DNA from: an uncultured Bacilli bacterium
Lineage (GTDB): Bacteria; Bacillota_I; Bacilli_A; RF39; UBA660
DNA: 6,178 nt
NCBI GenBank assembly: GCA_949840855.1
Contig: CATKYP010000054.1
Coordinates: forward strand, 1-6,178
Reading direction: 5' to 3'
The notes under the pieces were generated by a model. The model had not been told where the DNA came from and made no database searches. It saw only the letters and a list, made by a program, of their open reading frames with translations. A program made the position numbers and the translations under genes. Below are positions 1-5,944 of the stretch, in pieces; within the stretch, counting starts at the first letter, position 1; each line of letters opens with the position of its first letter.

Positions 1-75
1 TGCAACGGAATTTCGTTACGGCAAAGCCAATTAATTTTTATTATTTAGTGTGTAAACTTGACAGGGTACAGTACC
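1..75. mobile_element. Possible outer end of an insertion sequence (partial, tentative)
   Basis: The window opens with a short open stretch on the + strand (2-34, reading ATEFRYGKAN then stop). About 30 bp later comes an end-like sequence, TGTGTAAAC followed by TTGACAGG (51-65), and then a perfect 5-bp inverted repeat with one central base, GGTACAGTACC (65-75). A reading frame ending just inside a terminal sequence of this style is typical of IS ends, and a TGTGTAAA/TTGACAG-like end reminds me of mutator-type (IS256-family) elements. That family assignment is from memory and unverified. Another frame stays open from 3 to 84, so the coding reading is not certain. If real, the element stops about 11 bp beyond the response regulator's stop codon. 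The sequence could equally be ordinary intergenic DNA. Confidence 0.3.
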
Positions 76-86
76 GTGGTTTTTAG

Positions 87-836
87 TTACCAATTAATAT
101 TTTGTGAATCAAGAATGCTAATAATTTTATGAAGTTTTAGCCGTGAAATCGGGACAATCAGCTGGCTATTAAGAAAATGAATTTCTTTTTTCTTAATGTC
201 AACATCTTGAATATTGTTAAGATTTATCAAATAACTTCTTTGTGGACGAAATAGTTTTGGAAAAGTTTCCTCGAGTTCTTTTAGAGAGGAATTAACATTT
301 ATTTGACGATTATCGATCGTATACATTAAGGACTGGCGTGTACTAGTGGGACTACTTTGAAAAAATAATATCTTTCTAGTGGGAATCCTTGTATAAAGAT
401 TATTGCTTTTAATAGTAATTATTTCATCACGATTAGTGGCTTGTTTACTTAAAATCTTACGGAAATCTCTAGTTAAATCCTCTTCAATTGTATGATAATT
501 TTTGTTAATGAAATCAAGGGCCTCAACTTGATACTTATAAGTAGTATATAGAAGATCTTCATGAACAGTAAGAAAAATGATGGAGGCTAAATCATCATTT
601 TCTCTAATCAATTTGCTAACTTTAAGGCCGGCTTTTAAATCTCCGTTTATCTCAAGATCTAAAATATAGATATTATCAGGAGATGGAAATAGAAGATTAC
701 GATTAAGGTCTCTTAAATTATTAAATGTTTGAATGTTGATATTACGAATATGTAATTTATTTTGAATATTATGGATAACATTGGTTAACAATCTTTGTTC
801 CTCAAGATGATCTTCCAAAGTAATTATATTTAGCAT
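87..836 (-). CDS. LytTR-family response regulator (AgrA/ComE/PlnC type)
   Basis: Cytoplasmic transcription factor of a two-component system, 249 aa, the usual length for this family. Receiver domain, residues about 1-125: acidic pair E8-D9, phospho-acceptor D60 in YILDLE, switch threonine T90 in FLT, and conserved lysine K112 in DFINK. LytTR DNA-binding domain, about 137-243: the ITIKS opening strand, KILFFQSS (155-162), the FRPQRSYLINLNNI region (196-209) containing the DNA-contacting strand and the family's RSYLINL signature, and PISR (229-232). The start is supported by GGAGGTGA four bases upstream of ATG. Members of this class usually answer a histidine kinase that senses a secreted peptide and activate bacteriocin or competence operons. 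No kinase lies next to it here; downstream is a possible IS end. It is divergent from the four-gene operon, and the direct-repeat boxes in the shared gap are its probable binding sites. Confidence 0.93.
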   Translation of the reverse strand: MLNIITLEDHLEEQRLLTNVIHNIQNKLHIRNINIQTFNNLRDLNRNLLFPSPDNIYILDLEINGDLKAGLKVSKLIRENDDLASIIFLTVHEDLLYTTYKYQVEALDFINKNYHTIEEDLTRDFRKILSKQATNRDEIITIKSNNLYTRIPTRKILFFQSSPTSTRQSLMYTIDNRQINVNSSLKELEETFPKLFRPQRSYLINLNNIQDVDIKKKEIHFLNSQLIVPISRLKLHKIISILDSQNINW

Positions 837-894
837 ATTATCACCTCCCGTTAGTCAATATTACTAAAAAAGGTAGGGAATATTGAGAAGTATG

Positions 895-908
895 TGAAAA
901 TATTTTCA
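895..908. repeat. Perfect 14-bp palindrome overlapping the first LytTR box
   Basis: TGAAAATATTTTCA reads the same on both strands. Its right end overlaps the first two bases of the left box of promoter module 1 (907-914), and it lies upstream of the leftward regulator gene. It could be a second-factor operator or simply a chance A/T palindrome; nothing in the sequence separates the two. Confidence 0.4.
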
Positions 909-962
909 TTTAATACAATATATCGACGCTCAATGTAATGAATTTTGATTAAATTTTATAGT
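907..962 (+). promoter_or_regulatory. LytTR-type activated promoter, copy 1
   Basis: Two direct-repeat boxes, CATTTAAT (907-914) and CGCTCAAT (927-934), begin 20 bp apart, leaving a 12-bp spacer. A -10-like TATAGT follows at 957-962. The right box ends where a -35 element would begin and no good -35 is present, as expected for an activator-dependent promoter. Family knowledge: plantaricin-type LytTR regulators bind direct repeats resembling TACGTTAAT with a 12-bp or so spacer upstream of the -35 position. The predicted start site is near 969, reading towards the operon. Binding by the adjacent response regulator is inferred. Confidence 0.65.
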
Positions 963-987
963 CAGTAAAAATAAATATATATTATTT

Positions 988-1043
988 CGTTCACTCCCAA
1001 ATATCGACGTTCAATGCACCGCAAAAAAATGAAAAATTATAAA
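988..1043 (+). promoter_or_regulatory. LytTR-type activated promoter, copy 2
   Basis: This module repeats copy 1 at an exact 81-bp offset: boxes CGTTCACT (988-995) and CGTTCAAT (1008-1015), again 20 bp apart, and a -10-like TATAAA at 1038-1043. The stretch around the right box is nearly identical in the two copies (15 of 16 bases between 920-935 and 1001-1016). Its boxes fit each other better than those of copy 1 and its -10 is stronger, so this is probably the main promoter. The predicted start near 1050 would give a leader of about 118 nt before the first gene. Confidence 0.7.
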
Positions 1044-1108
1044 ATAACAAAGTAATTAGCATTCGATAGTTAATTGCTATTTTTGTTTACTATTGGGCTA
1101 TAAAAACT

Positions 1109-1148
1109 AAAGGTCTCTTTCCTTTGATGGAGAGAAGCCTTTTTATTT
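1109..1148 (+). terminator. Terminator-like hairpin in the operon leader (possible attenuator)
   Basis: AAAGG (1109-1113), TCTCT (1114-1118) and CC (1121-1122) pair with GG (1129-1130), AGAGA (1131-1135) and CCTTT (1138-1142). This makes a 12-bp stem with two 2-nt bulges and a 6-nt loop, followed by a T-rich run to 1148. It has the form of a Rho-independent terminator but sits between the two promoters and the first operon gene, directly before its ribosome binding site. It could attenuate the operon, end a short leader RNA of about 100 nt, or insulate against upstream transcription. I see no T-box or known riboswitch motif. Confidence 0.6.
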
Positions 1149-1157
1149 GGGAAGGGG
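1149..1157 (+). promoter_or_regulatory. Ribosome binding site that fixes the start of the first operon gene
   Basis: GGGAAGGGG lies 10 bp before ATG at 1168. It overlaps the beginning of an open frame that could be read from a TTG at 1147, so the TTG start is unlikely and the ATG at 1168 is preferred. Confidence 0.65.
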
Positions 1158-1167
1158 CGTCATACAA

Positions 1168-1767
1168 ATGAAGCGGGTCAAATGGATCTTATTAACTATT
1201 GTAGTTCTGTGTCTATTTATTTGTTCATATTTTGCAGGGAAAGTATTTAAGCAGTCATCAATACAAACTGAACAAGTTAGTTCGAAAAAGATAGCCAAAA
1301 ATAAGGATAGAGTTTCTGAGTCTTCCAGTCAGACAAAGTCAGTTGCTTCTTCATCTAGTAAAAGTGAAGAAAAACTAGATTACGAGACTATTACTCCGAT
1401 GCAAACAGCGGCAGCTATTGCCTATTATGGACAACATAAAGTTGGAAAAACAATTTGGAAAGATATTTTTGATGGTGCAGATGATTTAGATATTTATCAA
1501 AATGATAATGCTGATGGACTAAATGTTAAGGGCCGAGGGAATTCATGGATGCTTCATCCAAGTCAAGAAGGTGGAAGTCACATGGCTACTTATACAGTAG
1601 GAGCTGATGGAGAAGTTGCCTTTTATGATATTTCTGCAGTAAATAAAGATGACGATAAAGATCCATATGCTACTGTAAATCTACGTGACATTATTAACTA
1701 TGTAAATGATCAGGGGGCAGTAGACCAGATAAAAGATAAGGCTCAACATATTCACTTACAACAATAA
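1168..1767 (+). CDS. Membrane-anchored surface protein with Lreu_0056-like C-terminal domain
   Basis: First gene of the operon, 199 aa from the ATG. A positively charged start (MKRVK) is followed by one transmembrane segment at about 6-23. The cysteines at 15 and 19 lack a proper lipobox, so this is a membrane anchor rather than a lipoprotein. Residues 25-70 are a Ser/Lys/Thr-rich spacer suited to crossing the cell wall. The C-terminal domain, about 71-199, opens with a helix around MQTAAAIAYY (78-87), has a likely strand pair around MATYTVGADGEVAFYDI (139-155) and ends in a helix with INYVNDQGAVDQIK (176-189). The same order (AA-Y-Y helix, aromatic strand, VN-x-x-GA helix) recurs in the second gene and, more weakly, in the fourth. 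It resembles the Lreu_0056-like domain of lactobacillar lipoproteins, whose function I do not know; this match is by eye. The stop is 12 bp before the next start. Predicted location: outer face of the membrane. Confidence 0.85.
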   Translation: MKRVKWILLTIVVLCLFICSYFAGKVFKQSSIQTEQVSSKKIAKNKDRVSESSSQTKSVASSSSKSEEKLDYETITPMQTAAAIAYYGQHKVGKTIWKDIFDGADDLDIYQNDNADGLNVKGRGNSWMLHPSQEGGSHMATYTVGADGEVAFYDISAVNKDDDKDPYATVNLRDIINYVNDQGAVDQIKDKAQHIHLQQ

Positions 1768-1779
1768 TGGGAGAGAAAA

Positions 1780-2787
1780 ATGAAAGAACCTGAGAACCAA
1801 CATGTTAATGAAAATAAAGAATTAGAACAAGAAATTGAAAAGTTAGAAAATAGGCTTCAAAGTGAAGAAAAAAACAAAGATACCAATATCATTCATCATT
1901 TGGCCTTTACTGAGGATCACCTTGCACAAGTAATTCGATTTTTAACACATAATTTAATAACAACCGTAGTTCTAATACTAATTGCTATTATTTTTTCATC
2001 TATTCGGTGGTACGCAATTGTTTTAATTATCTTAGTTACATATGCTTATCCATTATTGTCTAATCATAGTTATTACCCATGGGAAAAATATTTGCGAAGA
2101 AAAAACCATCATTCTCACAAAACAAAAGAAAAGTTAAAGGATAAGCAAGAAACAGAGCATTCAAAAAAGCCAAGTCCAAATAAGGATAAAATCATTGTTT
2201 CAGCATTAATCATAGTGATTATAATTCTCATTTCTTTGATTATCTTTTTTATTGCCTCAACAAAATCAACTAACTCAGCTCATTCTCATGCCCAGTCAAC
2301 TACTGTCCAGAGAAGTTCTAGTGAAAAGAAAATTAGTTCAAGCAATAAAAAGCCTGTATATACTACGCAACACACACAACAACTTTCGCCAGCAAATATG
2401 GATGATAAGCTGAAAGCAGCGGCCGCTTATTACTATGCCTCTGAACATCATCAAAAAATGTTTGAGTTTAAAATGGCAGTTCAACAAAATGGTTTAGCAA
2501 TTGGAAAAGAAACTGGTGCAGATTATCAAGAAGGAACTGATCCGGTAAGTTTAATGCCTCTCCATACTGGGTCAGGGGCAGTGCCTTTCTATACTACAGA
2601 CAACGATAATGTTTATTTCTATGTTCCAAGCGCAATGCCATCAGAGGCGATTGGCGAAGGAAGTGATGATTCAGATCAGCCAGTATTAACGACAACTTGG
2701 CAAGAAATATGTGATTTAGTTAATCAGAATGGTGCATATGAGCAAGTTAAGAAAGTTGCAGAGAATTCAGAAGCAATGGGAGATTAG
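1780..2787 (+). CDS. Three-pass membrane protein with N-terminal coil and extracellular Lreu_0056-like domain
   Basis: 335 aa, start preceded by GGGAGAG. Residues 10-35 are a highly charged helix, probably a short coiled coil. TM1 is about 59-74 and TM2 about 78-93, forming a tight hairpin. Residues 103-137 are Lys/His-rich and should lie in the cytoplasm. TM3 is about 138-159 and exports the rest. A Ser/Thr/Lys spacer (161-200) leads to the C-terminal domain (about 204-335): LKAAAAYYYA (211-220), NVYFYV strand (277-282), and a last helix with ICDLVNQNGAYEQVKK (310-325). The last helix aligns with the first gene's YVNDQGAVDQIK, so the two domains appear homologous. No catalytic motif is visible. 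The added cytoplasmic coil and loop could couple an outside domain to an inside partner, possibly the coiled-coil product of the next gene, whose start follows after 2 bp. That link is inference from gene order. Confidence 0.87.
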   Translation: MKEPENQHVNENKELEQEIEKLENRLQSEEKNKDTNIIHHLAFTEDHLAQVIRFLTHNLITTVVLILIAIIFSSIRWYAIVLIILVTYAYPLLSNHSYYPWEKYLRRKNHHSHKTKEKLKDKQETEHSKKPSPNKDKIIVSALIIVIIILISLIIFFIASTKSTNSAHSHAQSTTVQRSSSEKKISSSNKKPVYTTQHTQQLSPANMDDKLKAAAAYYYASEHHQKMFEFKMAVQQNGLAIGKETGADYQEGTDPVSLMPLHTGSGAVPFYTTDNDNVYFYVPSAMPSEAIGEGSDDSDQPVLTTTWQEICDLVNQNGAYEQVKKVAENSEAMGD

Positions 2788-2789
2788 AA

Positions 2790-4172
2790 ATGCAAGATTT
2801 ATTTGATATGAAACGGGAAGAGTTAAATGACTTTCTCAAACGCCTAGTTAGTAACATTAACGATAAAAATAAATTAGAACAAATCTTAGATAATAATATT
2901 TATATTAATGAAGCTCAAGAAGAATTAAATCAGCGCTTTTGTGATAAATACGATGAATCAATGATTACTTTTCAGGGAATGTTAAATGGAGATAAAGATA
3001 GTTTTTTTAATAGTCGTTTCGCAACTACTTTTAAGCAATCTCCTACTTCTACGACATATAGATTGTTGCTTAAAAAGTTTAATCTTTTAGATCAATTAGA
3101 GAATAACTATATTCAAAAACAAGCTGATTTTAGCTTTGGTTCAAGATATGAGAACTTTGGATCAATTATTCTGCTAATTTTGAGTACAGCTTTTTTAATT
3201 ATGTCGTTTCTATATAACTGGATTCCCCTTTTAAAGATTTTAATGATGTTCTTCTTTATCAGTTCTATATATTTGCTTTATTGTACTTATAAGTTCAAAA
3301 AATATGAGACAAAAATTGAAGAGGTTATGAATGAAAAAGATACCGTTGCTGTTGAAATGAAGAAGATAAGTTTACCATATTTGCAGAAGATGTTTGAGGA
3401 AGCCCGAGATGAGTGGGAAAATTATCCAAATAATATTGAGGTAATGAAAGAAGCAAAAGAAAATACAGAAAAAATTCGTGAACAATTGGTGTCAATTGAT
3501 TTAGACGGCTTGAAACTTATTCCAGTTAAATTTAGAAGTCTAAAATTTTTACAATTATTTGAAACATTTTTACAGGATGGACGCGCAGACTCTTGGAAAG
3601 AATGTGTGAATTTATATCATCAAGATGTTCAATTTGATGAAAATATTCGTCATCATCGTGAGCAAGAAGAGCATAATCGTCAACAGAGTAAACTTCAACA
3701 ACAAGAACTATGGGAACAACGTCATCAATCAGATCTTCAACGGCAACAACTTAACGAAAGTGTTAGACAGTCAGATCTTCAACGACAACAGCTTAACGAA
3801 AGCATTAGACAGTCTACTATTCAACAAGAACAGCTTAATGAAAATATTAAGCAGTCTACTCTTCAGCACCAGCAACTTGATGAGATGGCTAATCAATCTA
3901 AAATACAGAAAGATCAATTACACGAAGCTCGTAAACAAACTGCTAACCAAGGGAAACAACTTGATGAACTGCGGAAACATACACGGATTGGTAAGATCAT
4001 TGGCGCTTCATCCATTCTTCAAAATGTTCAACTTAATGATATTCATAAAGAACAGAAAGATCATGATCGTTGGGTTGAAAAGGGATTTAGAACTAAAGAA
4101 GAGGAAGAACAATATCGTCGTACGCATCCAAAATGGAGTAGAAATCATCCTCGTCAAGGGTATTATCGGTAA
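2790..4172 (+). CDS. Membrane-hairpin protein with long Q-rich 14-residue repeat coil, unknown function
   Basis: 460 aa; ATG preceded by GGGAGA (2778-2783) inside the end of the previous gene, with 2 bp between stop and start, suggesting translational coupling. Residues 1-120 are mostly helical and polar. Two hydrophobic segments, about 123-142 and 145-165, form a hairpin followed by KFKKYETK, so both ends are probably cytoplasmic. Residues 166-295 are charged helices. Residues 300-397 are seven tandem 14-residue units in which Q4, L8 and E10 are invariant. A short hydrophobic patch (KIIGASSIL, 402-410) and a basic, aromatic tail (to HPRQGYYR) close the protein. I recognise no family. The build suggests a membrane-bound cytoplasmic scaffold or oligomerising rod for the surface proteins encoded on either side; this is inference. 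The repeat DNA keeps a second frame open (3625-4188), which is a shadow, not a gene. Confidence 0.88.
   Translation: MQDLFDMKREELNDFLKRLVSNINDKNKLEQILDNNIYINEAQEELNQRFCDKYDESMITFQGMLNGDKDSFFNSRFATTFKQSPTSTTYRLLLKKFNLLDQLENNYIQKQADFSFGSRYENFGSIILLILSTAFLIMSFLYNWIPLLKILMMFFFISSIYLLYCTYKFKKYETKIEEVMNEKDTVAVEMKKISLPYLQKMFEEARDEWENYPNNIEVMKEAKENTEKIREQLVSIDLDGLKLIPVKFRSLKFLQLFETFLQDGRADSWKECVNLYHQDVQFDENIRHHREQEEHNRQQSKLQQQELWEQRHQSDLQRQQLNESVRQSDLQRQQLNESIRQSTIQQEQLNENIKQSTLQHQQLDEMANQSKIQKDQLHEARKQTANQGKQLDELRKHTRIGKIIGASSILQNVQLNDIHKEQKDHDRWVEKGFRTKEEEEQYRRTHPKWSRNHPRQGYYR
3687..3980 (+). repeat. Seven tandem 42-bp (14-codon) units within the coil-coding region
   Basis: The units run in register at residues 300, 314, 328, 342, 356, 370 and 384 of the protein. 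Type unit: SDLQRQQLNESVRQ. Q4, L8 and E10 are kept in all seven, Q14 in six, and a Leu/Ile at position 3 in six. Units 2 and 3 (3729-3770 and 3771-3812) differ at only 4 of 42 bases, which points to recent duplication, while the outer units are more diverged. Copy number is therefore likely to vary between strains. Confidence 0.9.
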
Positions 4173-4184
4173 TGAGGGATTACT

Positions 4185-4811
4185 ATGAAAAAACACAATA
4201 AAATTGTTTGGAGTTTATCTGGAATAATTGTTGTTTTAATTGCAGCTTTATTTTTCATACTAGGTAGCAGTACACAACAAAAGACTATTAAAAGTAATAA
4301 AAATATAAGAGAAATAAAGACGACACAAGTATCACAAAAAGTATCTTCGGCCACAAAAAATAGCAATGAGTCAGTTATTAGTAGCTCATCATCTCAGCCA
4401 AAAAAAGAAAAATTAAGCTATCAACAATTAGCGGTAGCCGCATATATCAATACTTTGCGAGGAGATAGTATTGAGGAGAAGATGAATACCTTTAATGAAT
4501 GTGTGAATGGGGAAAGCTCTAATCCAGCTACTGAACAACCAACATCTTTTGAACAACATAATGATCCTACCTTTCAAATAAATGAGGGTGACATGGGATT
4601 TGCTTGGTATGTTATTAGTTTTAATGAAAATTCAATTGATGTTGAGCATTTTACACATGGAGAGCAAGATTCAAGTAAGTCATTTAATAAATCAGATATT
4701 GAAGAAAAATATAGTAGTTACAAGAGTCAATTGGATGAAGCAATCCAAAAAATTAATCAGAACCAACAAAATGTCTCGAACTCTCAAGATGATGACAGTG
4801 ATGAAGAATAG
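4185..4811 (+). CDS. Small membrane-anchored surface protein, third domain paralog of the operon
   Basis: 208 aa; start preceded by GAGGGA, 12 bp after the previous stop. MKKHNK is followed by a single transmembrane segment at about 8-27, then a Ser/Lys/Thr-rich spacer (28-75) very like that of the first gene. The C-terminal domain (about 76-195) starts with KLSYQQLAVAAYINTL (76-91), comparable to the AAAIAYY helix of gene 1. It has a strand-like FAWYVISFNENSIDVEHF (139-156) and ends in a helix with YKSQLDEAIQKI (179-190), then an acidic tail QDDDSDEE. The relationship to the other two domains is weaker and rests on layout and a few positions. It is the last gene of the operon, with the terminator about 65 bp downstream. 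Predicted location: outer face of the membrane. Function unknown. Confidence 0.85.
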   Translation: MKKHNKIVWSLSGIIVVLIAALFFILGSSTQQKTIKSNKNIREIKTTQVSQKVSSATKNSNESVISSSSSQPKKEKLSYQQLAVAAYINTLRGDSIEEKMNTFNECVNGESSNPATEQPTSFEQHNDPTFQINEGDMGFAWYVISFNENSIDVEHFTHGEQDSSKSFNKSDIEEKYSSYKSQLDEAIQKINQNQQNVSNSQDDDSDEE

Positions 4812-4877
4812 ATAATAAAAGAAATACTACAACTTGAATGCCTTATTTGTTAATAATCGACACTAAAGGCCTAAAAT

Positions 4878-4918
4878 AAAACCACTTGGTAATAATAACC
4901 GATTACCAAGTGGTTTTT
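4878..4918. terminator. Bidirectional terminator between convergent genes
   Basis: A perfect 16-bp stem (4878-4893 with 4902-4917) with an 8-nt loop (AATAACCG). A T-run at 4914-4918 serves the rightward operon, and the A-rich left flank gives a T-rich run on the other strand for the leftward DUF1643-like gene ending at 4967. Confidence 0.92.
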
Positions 4919-4966
4919 ACGTAGTGAATTTTCTATGCTTTACCTGAATATCTTTTTAAGCCTGTA

Positions 4967-5839
4967 TTATGATTTTTCAGTAGTATGTAGCTTTGTCATT
5001 ACCTCTTCTTTTTCTATTCTATATTTTAATTCTTTTGAGTTTAATCGTCGTAATGTCCTTGCAGCATGAATACTAGGATTACATGCTTTTTTGAACCCTC
5101 CTCCTACTGGGTGAACGGGGATATGATCCTTATTTAGCCAGAAACAATAGCATTTTTCATGATTCTCCTCTATCAGTTTCTTAAGCTTATTATTACACAT
5201 CTCATATCGCTCTTTACTCTTCTTATTTCCTAATCCTTTGACCTTACTGCCCCAACCTAGGAAAATATAATCTGCTTTTTTGAAATATGCTTCTAATAGG
5301 CATAGGTTAGTTTTTATTGCCTCTATATCTATTTCTTTATTAGTTAGTGAGCTTATCTTATTCGTCCGTGTAGGAATAATATCCATTTGAATAAAGGTTT
5401 TAATATTCTTTATGTGTTTCTGATCATCTTCGAATCGATTATTTAAAAAGGCTCTAAGTACATTAGAACGGGTGGGATCTAGACCTCCTCCGTTTTTTAC
5501 TTTATACTCATTTTTACGGTGATATCTTGCTTGATCTTGTTGAATCTTTTCATAGATATAAATTTCCTTAGAATTTGGGTTACCTTCTTCTTCTCTAATC
5601 GTGTCTGTAATCTTCTCTAATCGTTCTTTCCCCTTATAAGTACTGGGATTAATTCCTACGCTTAAAATAGTTACTCCACTATCTTTTAAGGGCATAATAG
5701 AAATGGCCTTATCATTAACTTTTGATTCTAATATTTTAAGCCATTTTTCTGCCGCTGGATTTTTGCCTGGTAATGAGTTTATATACCACCAGCTCGAAAA
5801 TAATTCATTTCTATTGATGTCTATCTTTTTACAATCCAT
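4967..5839 (-). CDS. DUF1643-like protein
   Basis: 290 aa from the ATG at 5839. The order of conserved blocks fits DUF1643: VTILSVGINPST (56-67), LDPTRSN (120-126), a MDIIPTRTN block (152-160) in the place of the family's VNLFPxRxT, FLGWGSK (193-199) and HIPVHPVGGG (239-248). The family is usually about 150-200 aa, so this one carries a longer N-terminus, an insertion between the first two blocks and a basic tail. The GINPS and HP motifs recall the uracil-DNA-glycosylase fold, but no activity is established and I claim none. A GTG at 5875 would add 12 residues but has no ribosome binding site. GGAGG at 5853-5857 favours the ATG, although its 13-bp spacing is long. It converges with the surface-protein operon and shares only the terminator. 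Confidence 0.8.
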   Translation of the reverse strand: MDCKKIDINRNELFSSWWYINSLPGKNPAAEKWLKILESKVNDKAISIMPLKDSGVTILSVGINPSTYKGKERLEKITDTIREEEGNPNSKEIYIYEKIQQDQARYHRKNEYKVKNGGGLDPTRSNVLRAFLNNRFEDDQKHIKNIKTFIQMDIIPTRTNKISSLTNKEIDIEAIKTNLCLLEAYFKKADYIFLGWGSKVKGLGNKKSKERYEMCNNKLKKLIEENHEKCYCFWLNKDHIPVHPVGGGFKKACNPSIHAARTLRRLNSKELKYRIEKEEVMTKLHTTEKS

Positions 5840-5898
5840 TTCTTCTTTTCCGCCTCCAGTAAAAGTCTTATACACTCATTTATCTTGTTTACTGCCAT
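5821..5898 (-). CDS. Possible 25-codon ORF overlapping the DUF1643-like gene start
   Basis: On the minus strand an ATG at 5898 opens a 25-codon frame (MAVNKINECIRLLLEAEKKK and five more residues) that stops at 5821, overlapping the first 19 bases of the DUF1643-like gene in another frame and containing that gene's GGAGG site. The peptide looks like a charged amphipathic helix and could serve translational coupling. No good ribosome binding site precedes it (only a weak GATAAG), and an in-frame stop lies just upstream. It may be chance. Confidence 0.22.
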   Translation of the reverse strand: MAVNKINECIRLLLEAEKKKWIVKR

Positions 5899-5944
5899 TA
5901 TCTTATCACACTATGTTTATACCTGAATAAGCATAATAGGGATA

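Larger units (their letters stand above)
837..1167. other. Divergent regulatory intergenic region
   Basis: No convincing gene lies in these 331 bp. From left to right it holds the ribosome binding site of the leftward response regulator (841-848), a 14-bp palindrome (895-908), two copies of a LytTR-type promoter module (907-962 and 988-1043), a weak hairpin (pairing 1046-1051 with 1082-1087 and 1057-1061 with 1075-1079), a terminator-like hairpin (1109-1148) and the ribosome binding site of the first operon gene (1149-1157). The region is markedly A/T-rich. I could not find a convincing promoter for the leftward gene. Confidence 0.8.

Noticed and set aside
58..87. TTGACA at 58-63 as a -35 element
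   Set aside because: No acceptable -10 follows at 16-18 bp, and the sequence fits better as part of the possible IS end.
841..909. 22-codon leftward frame (MKIFSHTSQYSLPFLVILTN plus two residues) ending in the ribosome binding site of the response regulator gene
   Set aside because: It looks faintly like a leader or pheromone, but there is no ribosome binding site, no double-glycine processing motif, and it overlaps regulatory boxes.
1014..1055. 13-codon rightward frame (MHRKKMKNYKITK)
   Set aside because: It starts upstream of the -10 hexamer of promoter copy 2, has no ribosome binding site, and is too short to support.
1074..1104. TTGCTA and TATAAA as a possible ordinary promoter just before the leader hairpin
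   Set aside because: The spacer is 19 bp and the -35 matches only 4 of 6 bases; the LytTR modules explain the operon better.
3625..4188. 187-codon open frame on the + strand inside the coil gene
   Set aside because: It overlaps the 460-aa gene in another frame; the Q-rich 42-bp repeats contain no stops in that frame, and its product simply mirrors the repeat. No ribosome binding site.
4008..4366. Two leftward open frames (4008-4196 and 4163-4366) with hydrophobic products
   Set aside because: Both are antisense to well-supported genes (4163-4366 to the transmembrane start of the fourth operon gene) and lack ribosome binding sites.
4582..4815. 77-codon + strand frame inside the last operon gene
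   Set aside because: Shadow frame of the 4185-4811 gene; no ribosome binding site.
5703..5930. 75-codon + strand frame opposite the DUF1643-like gene
   Set aside because: Antisense to a gene with recognisable family blocks; no supporting signals.
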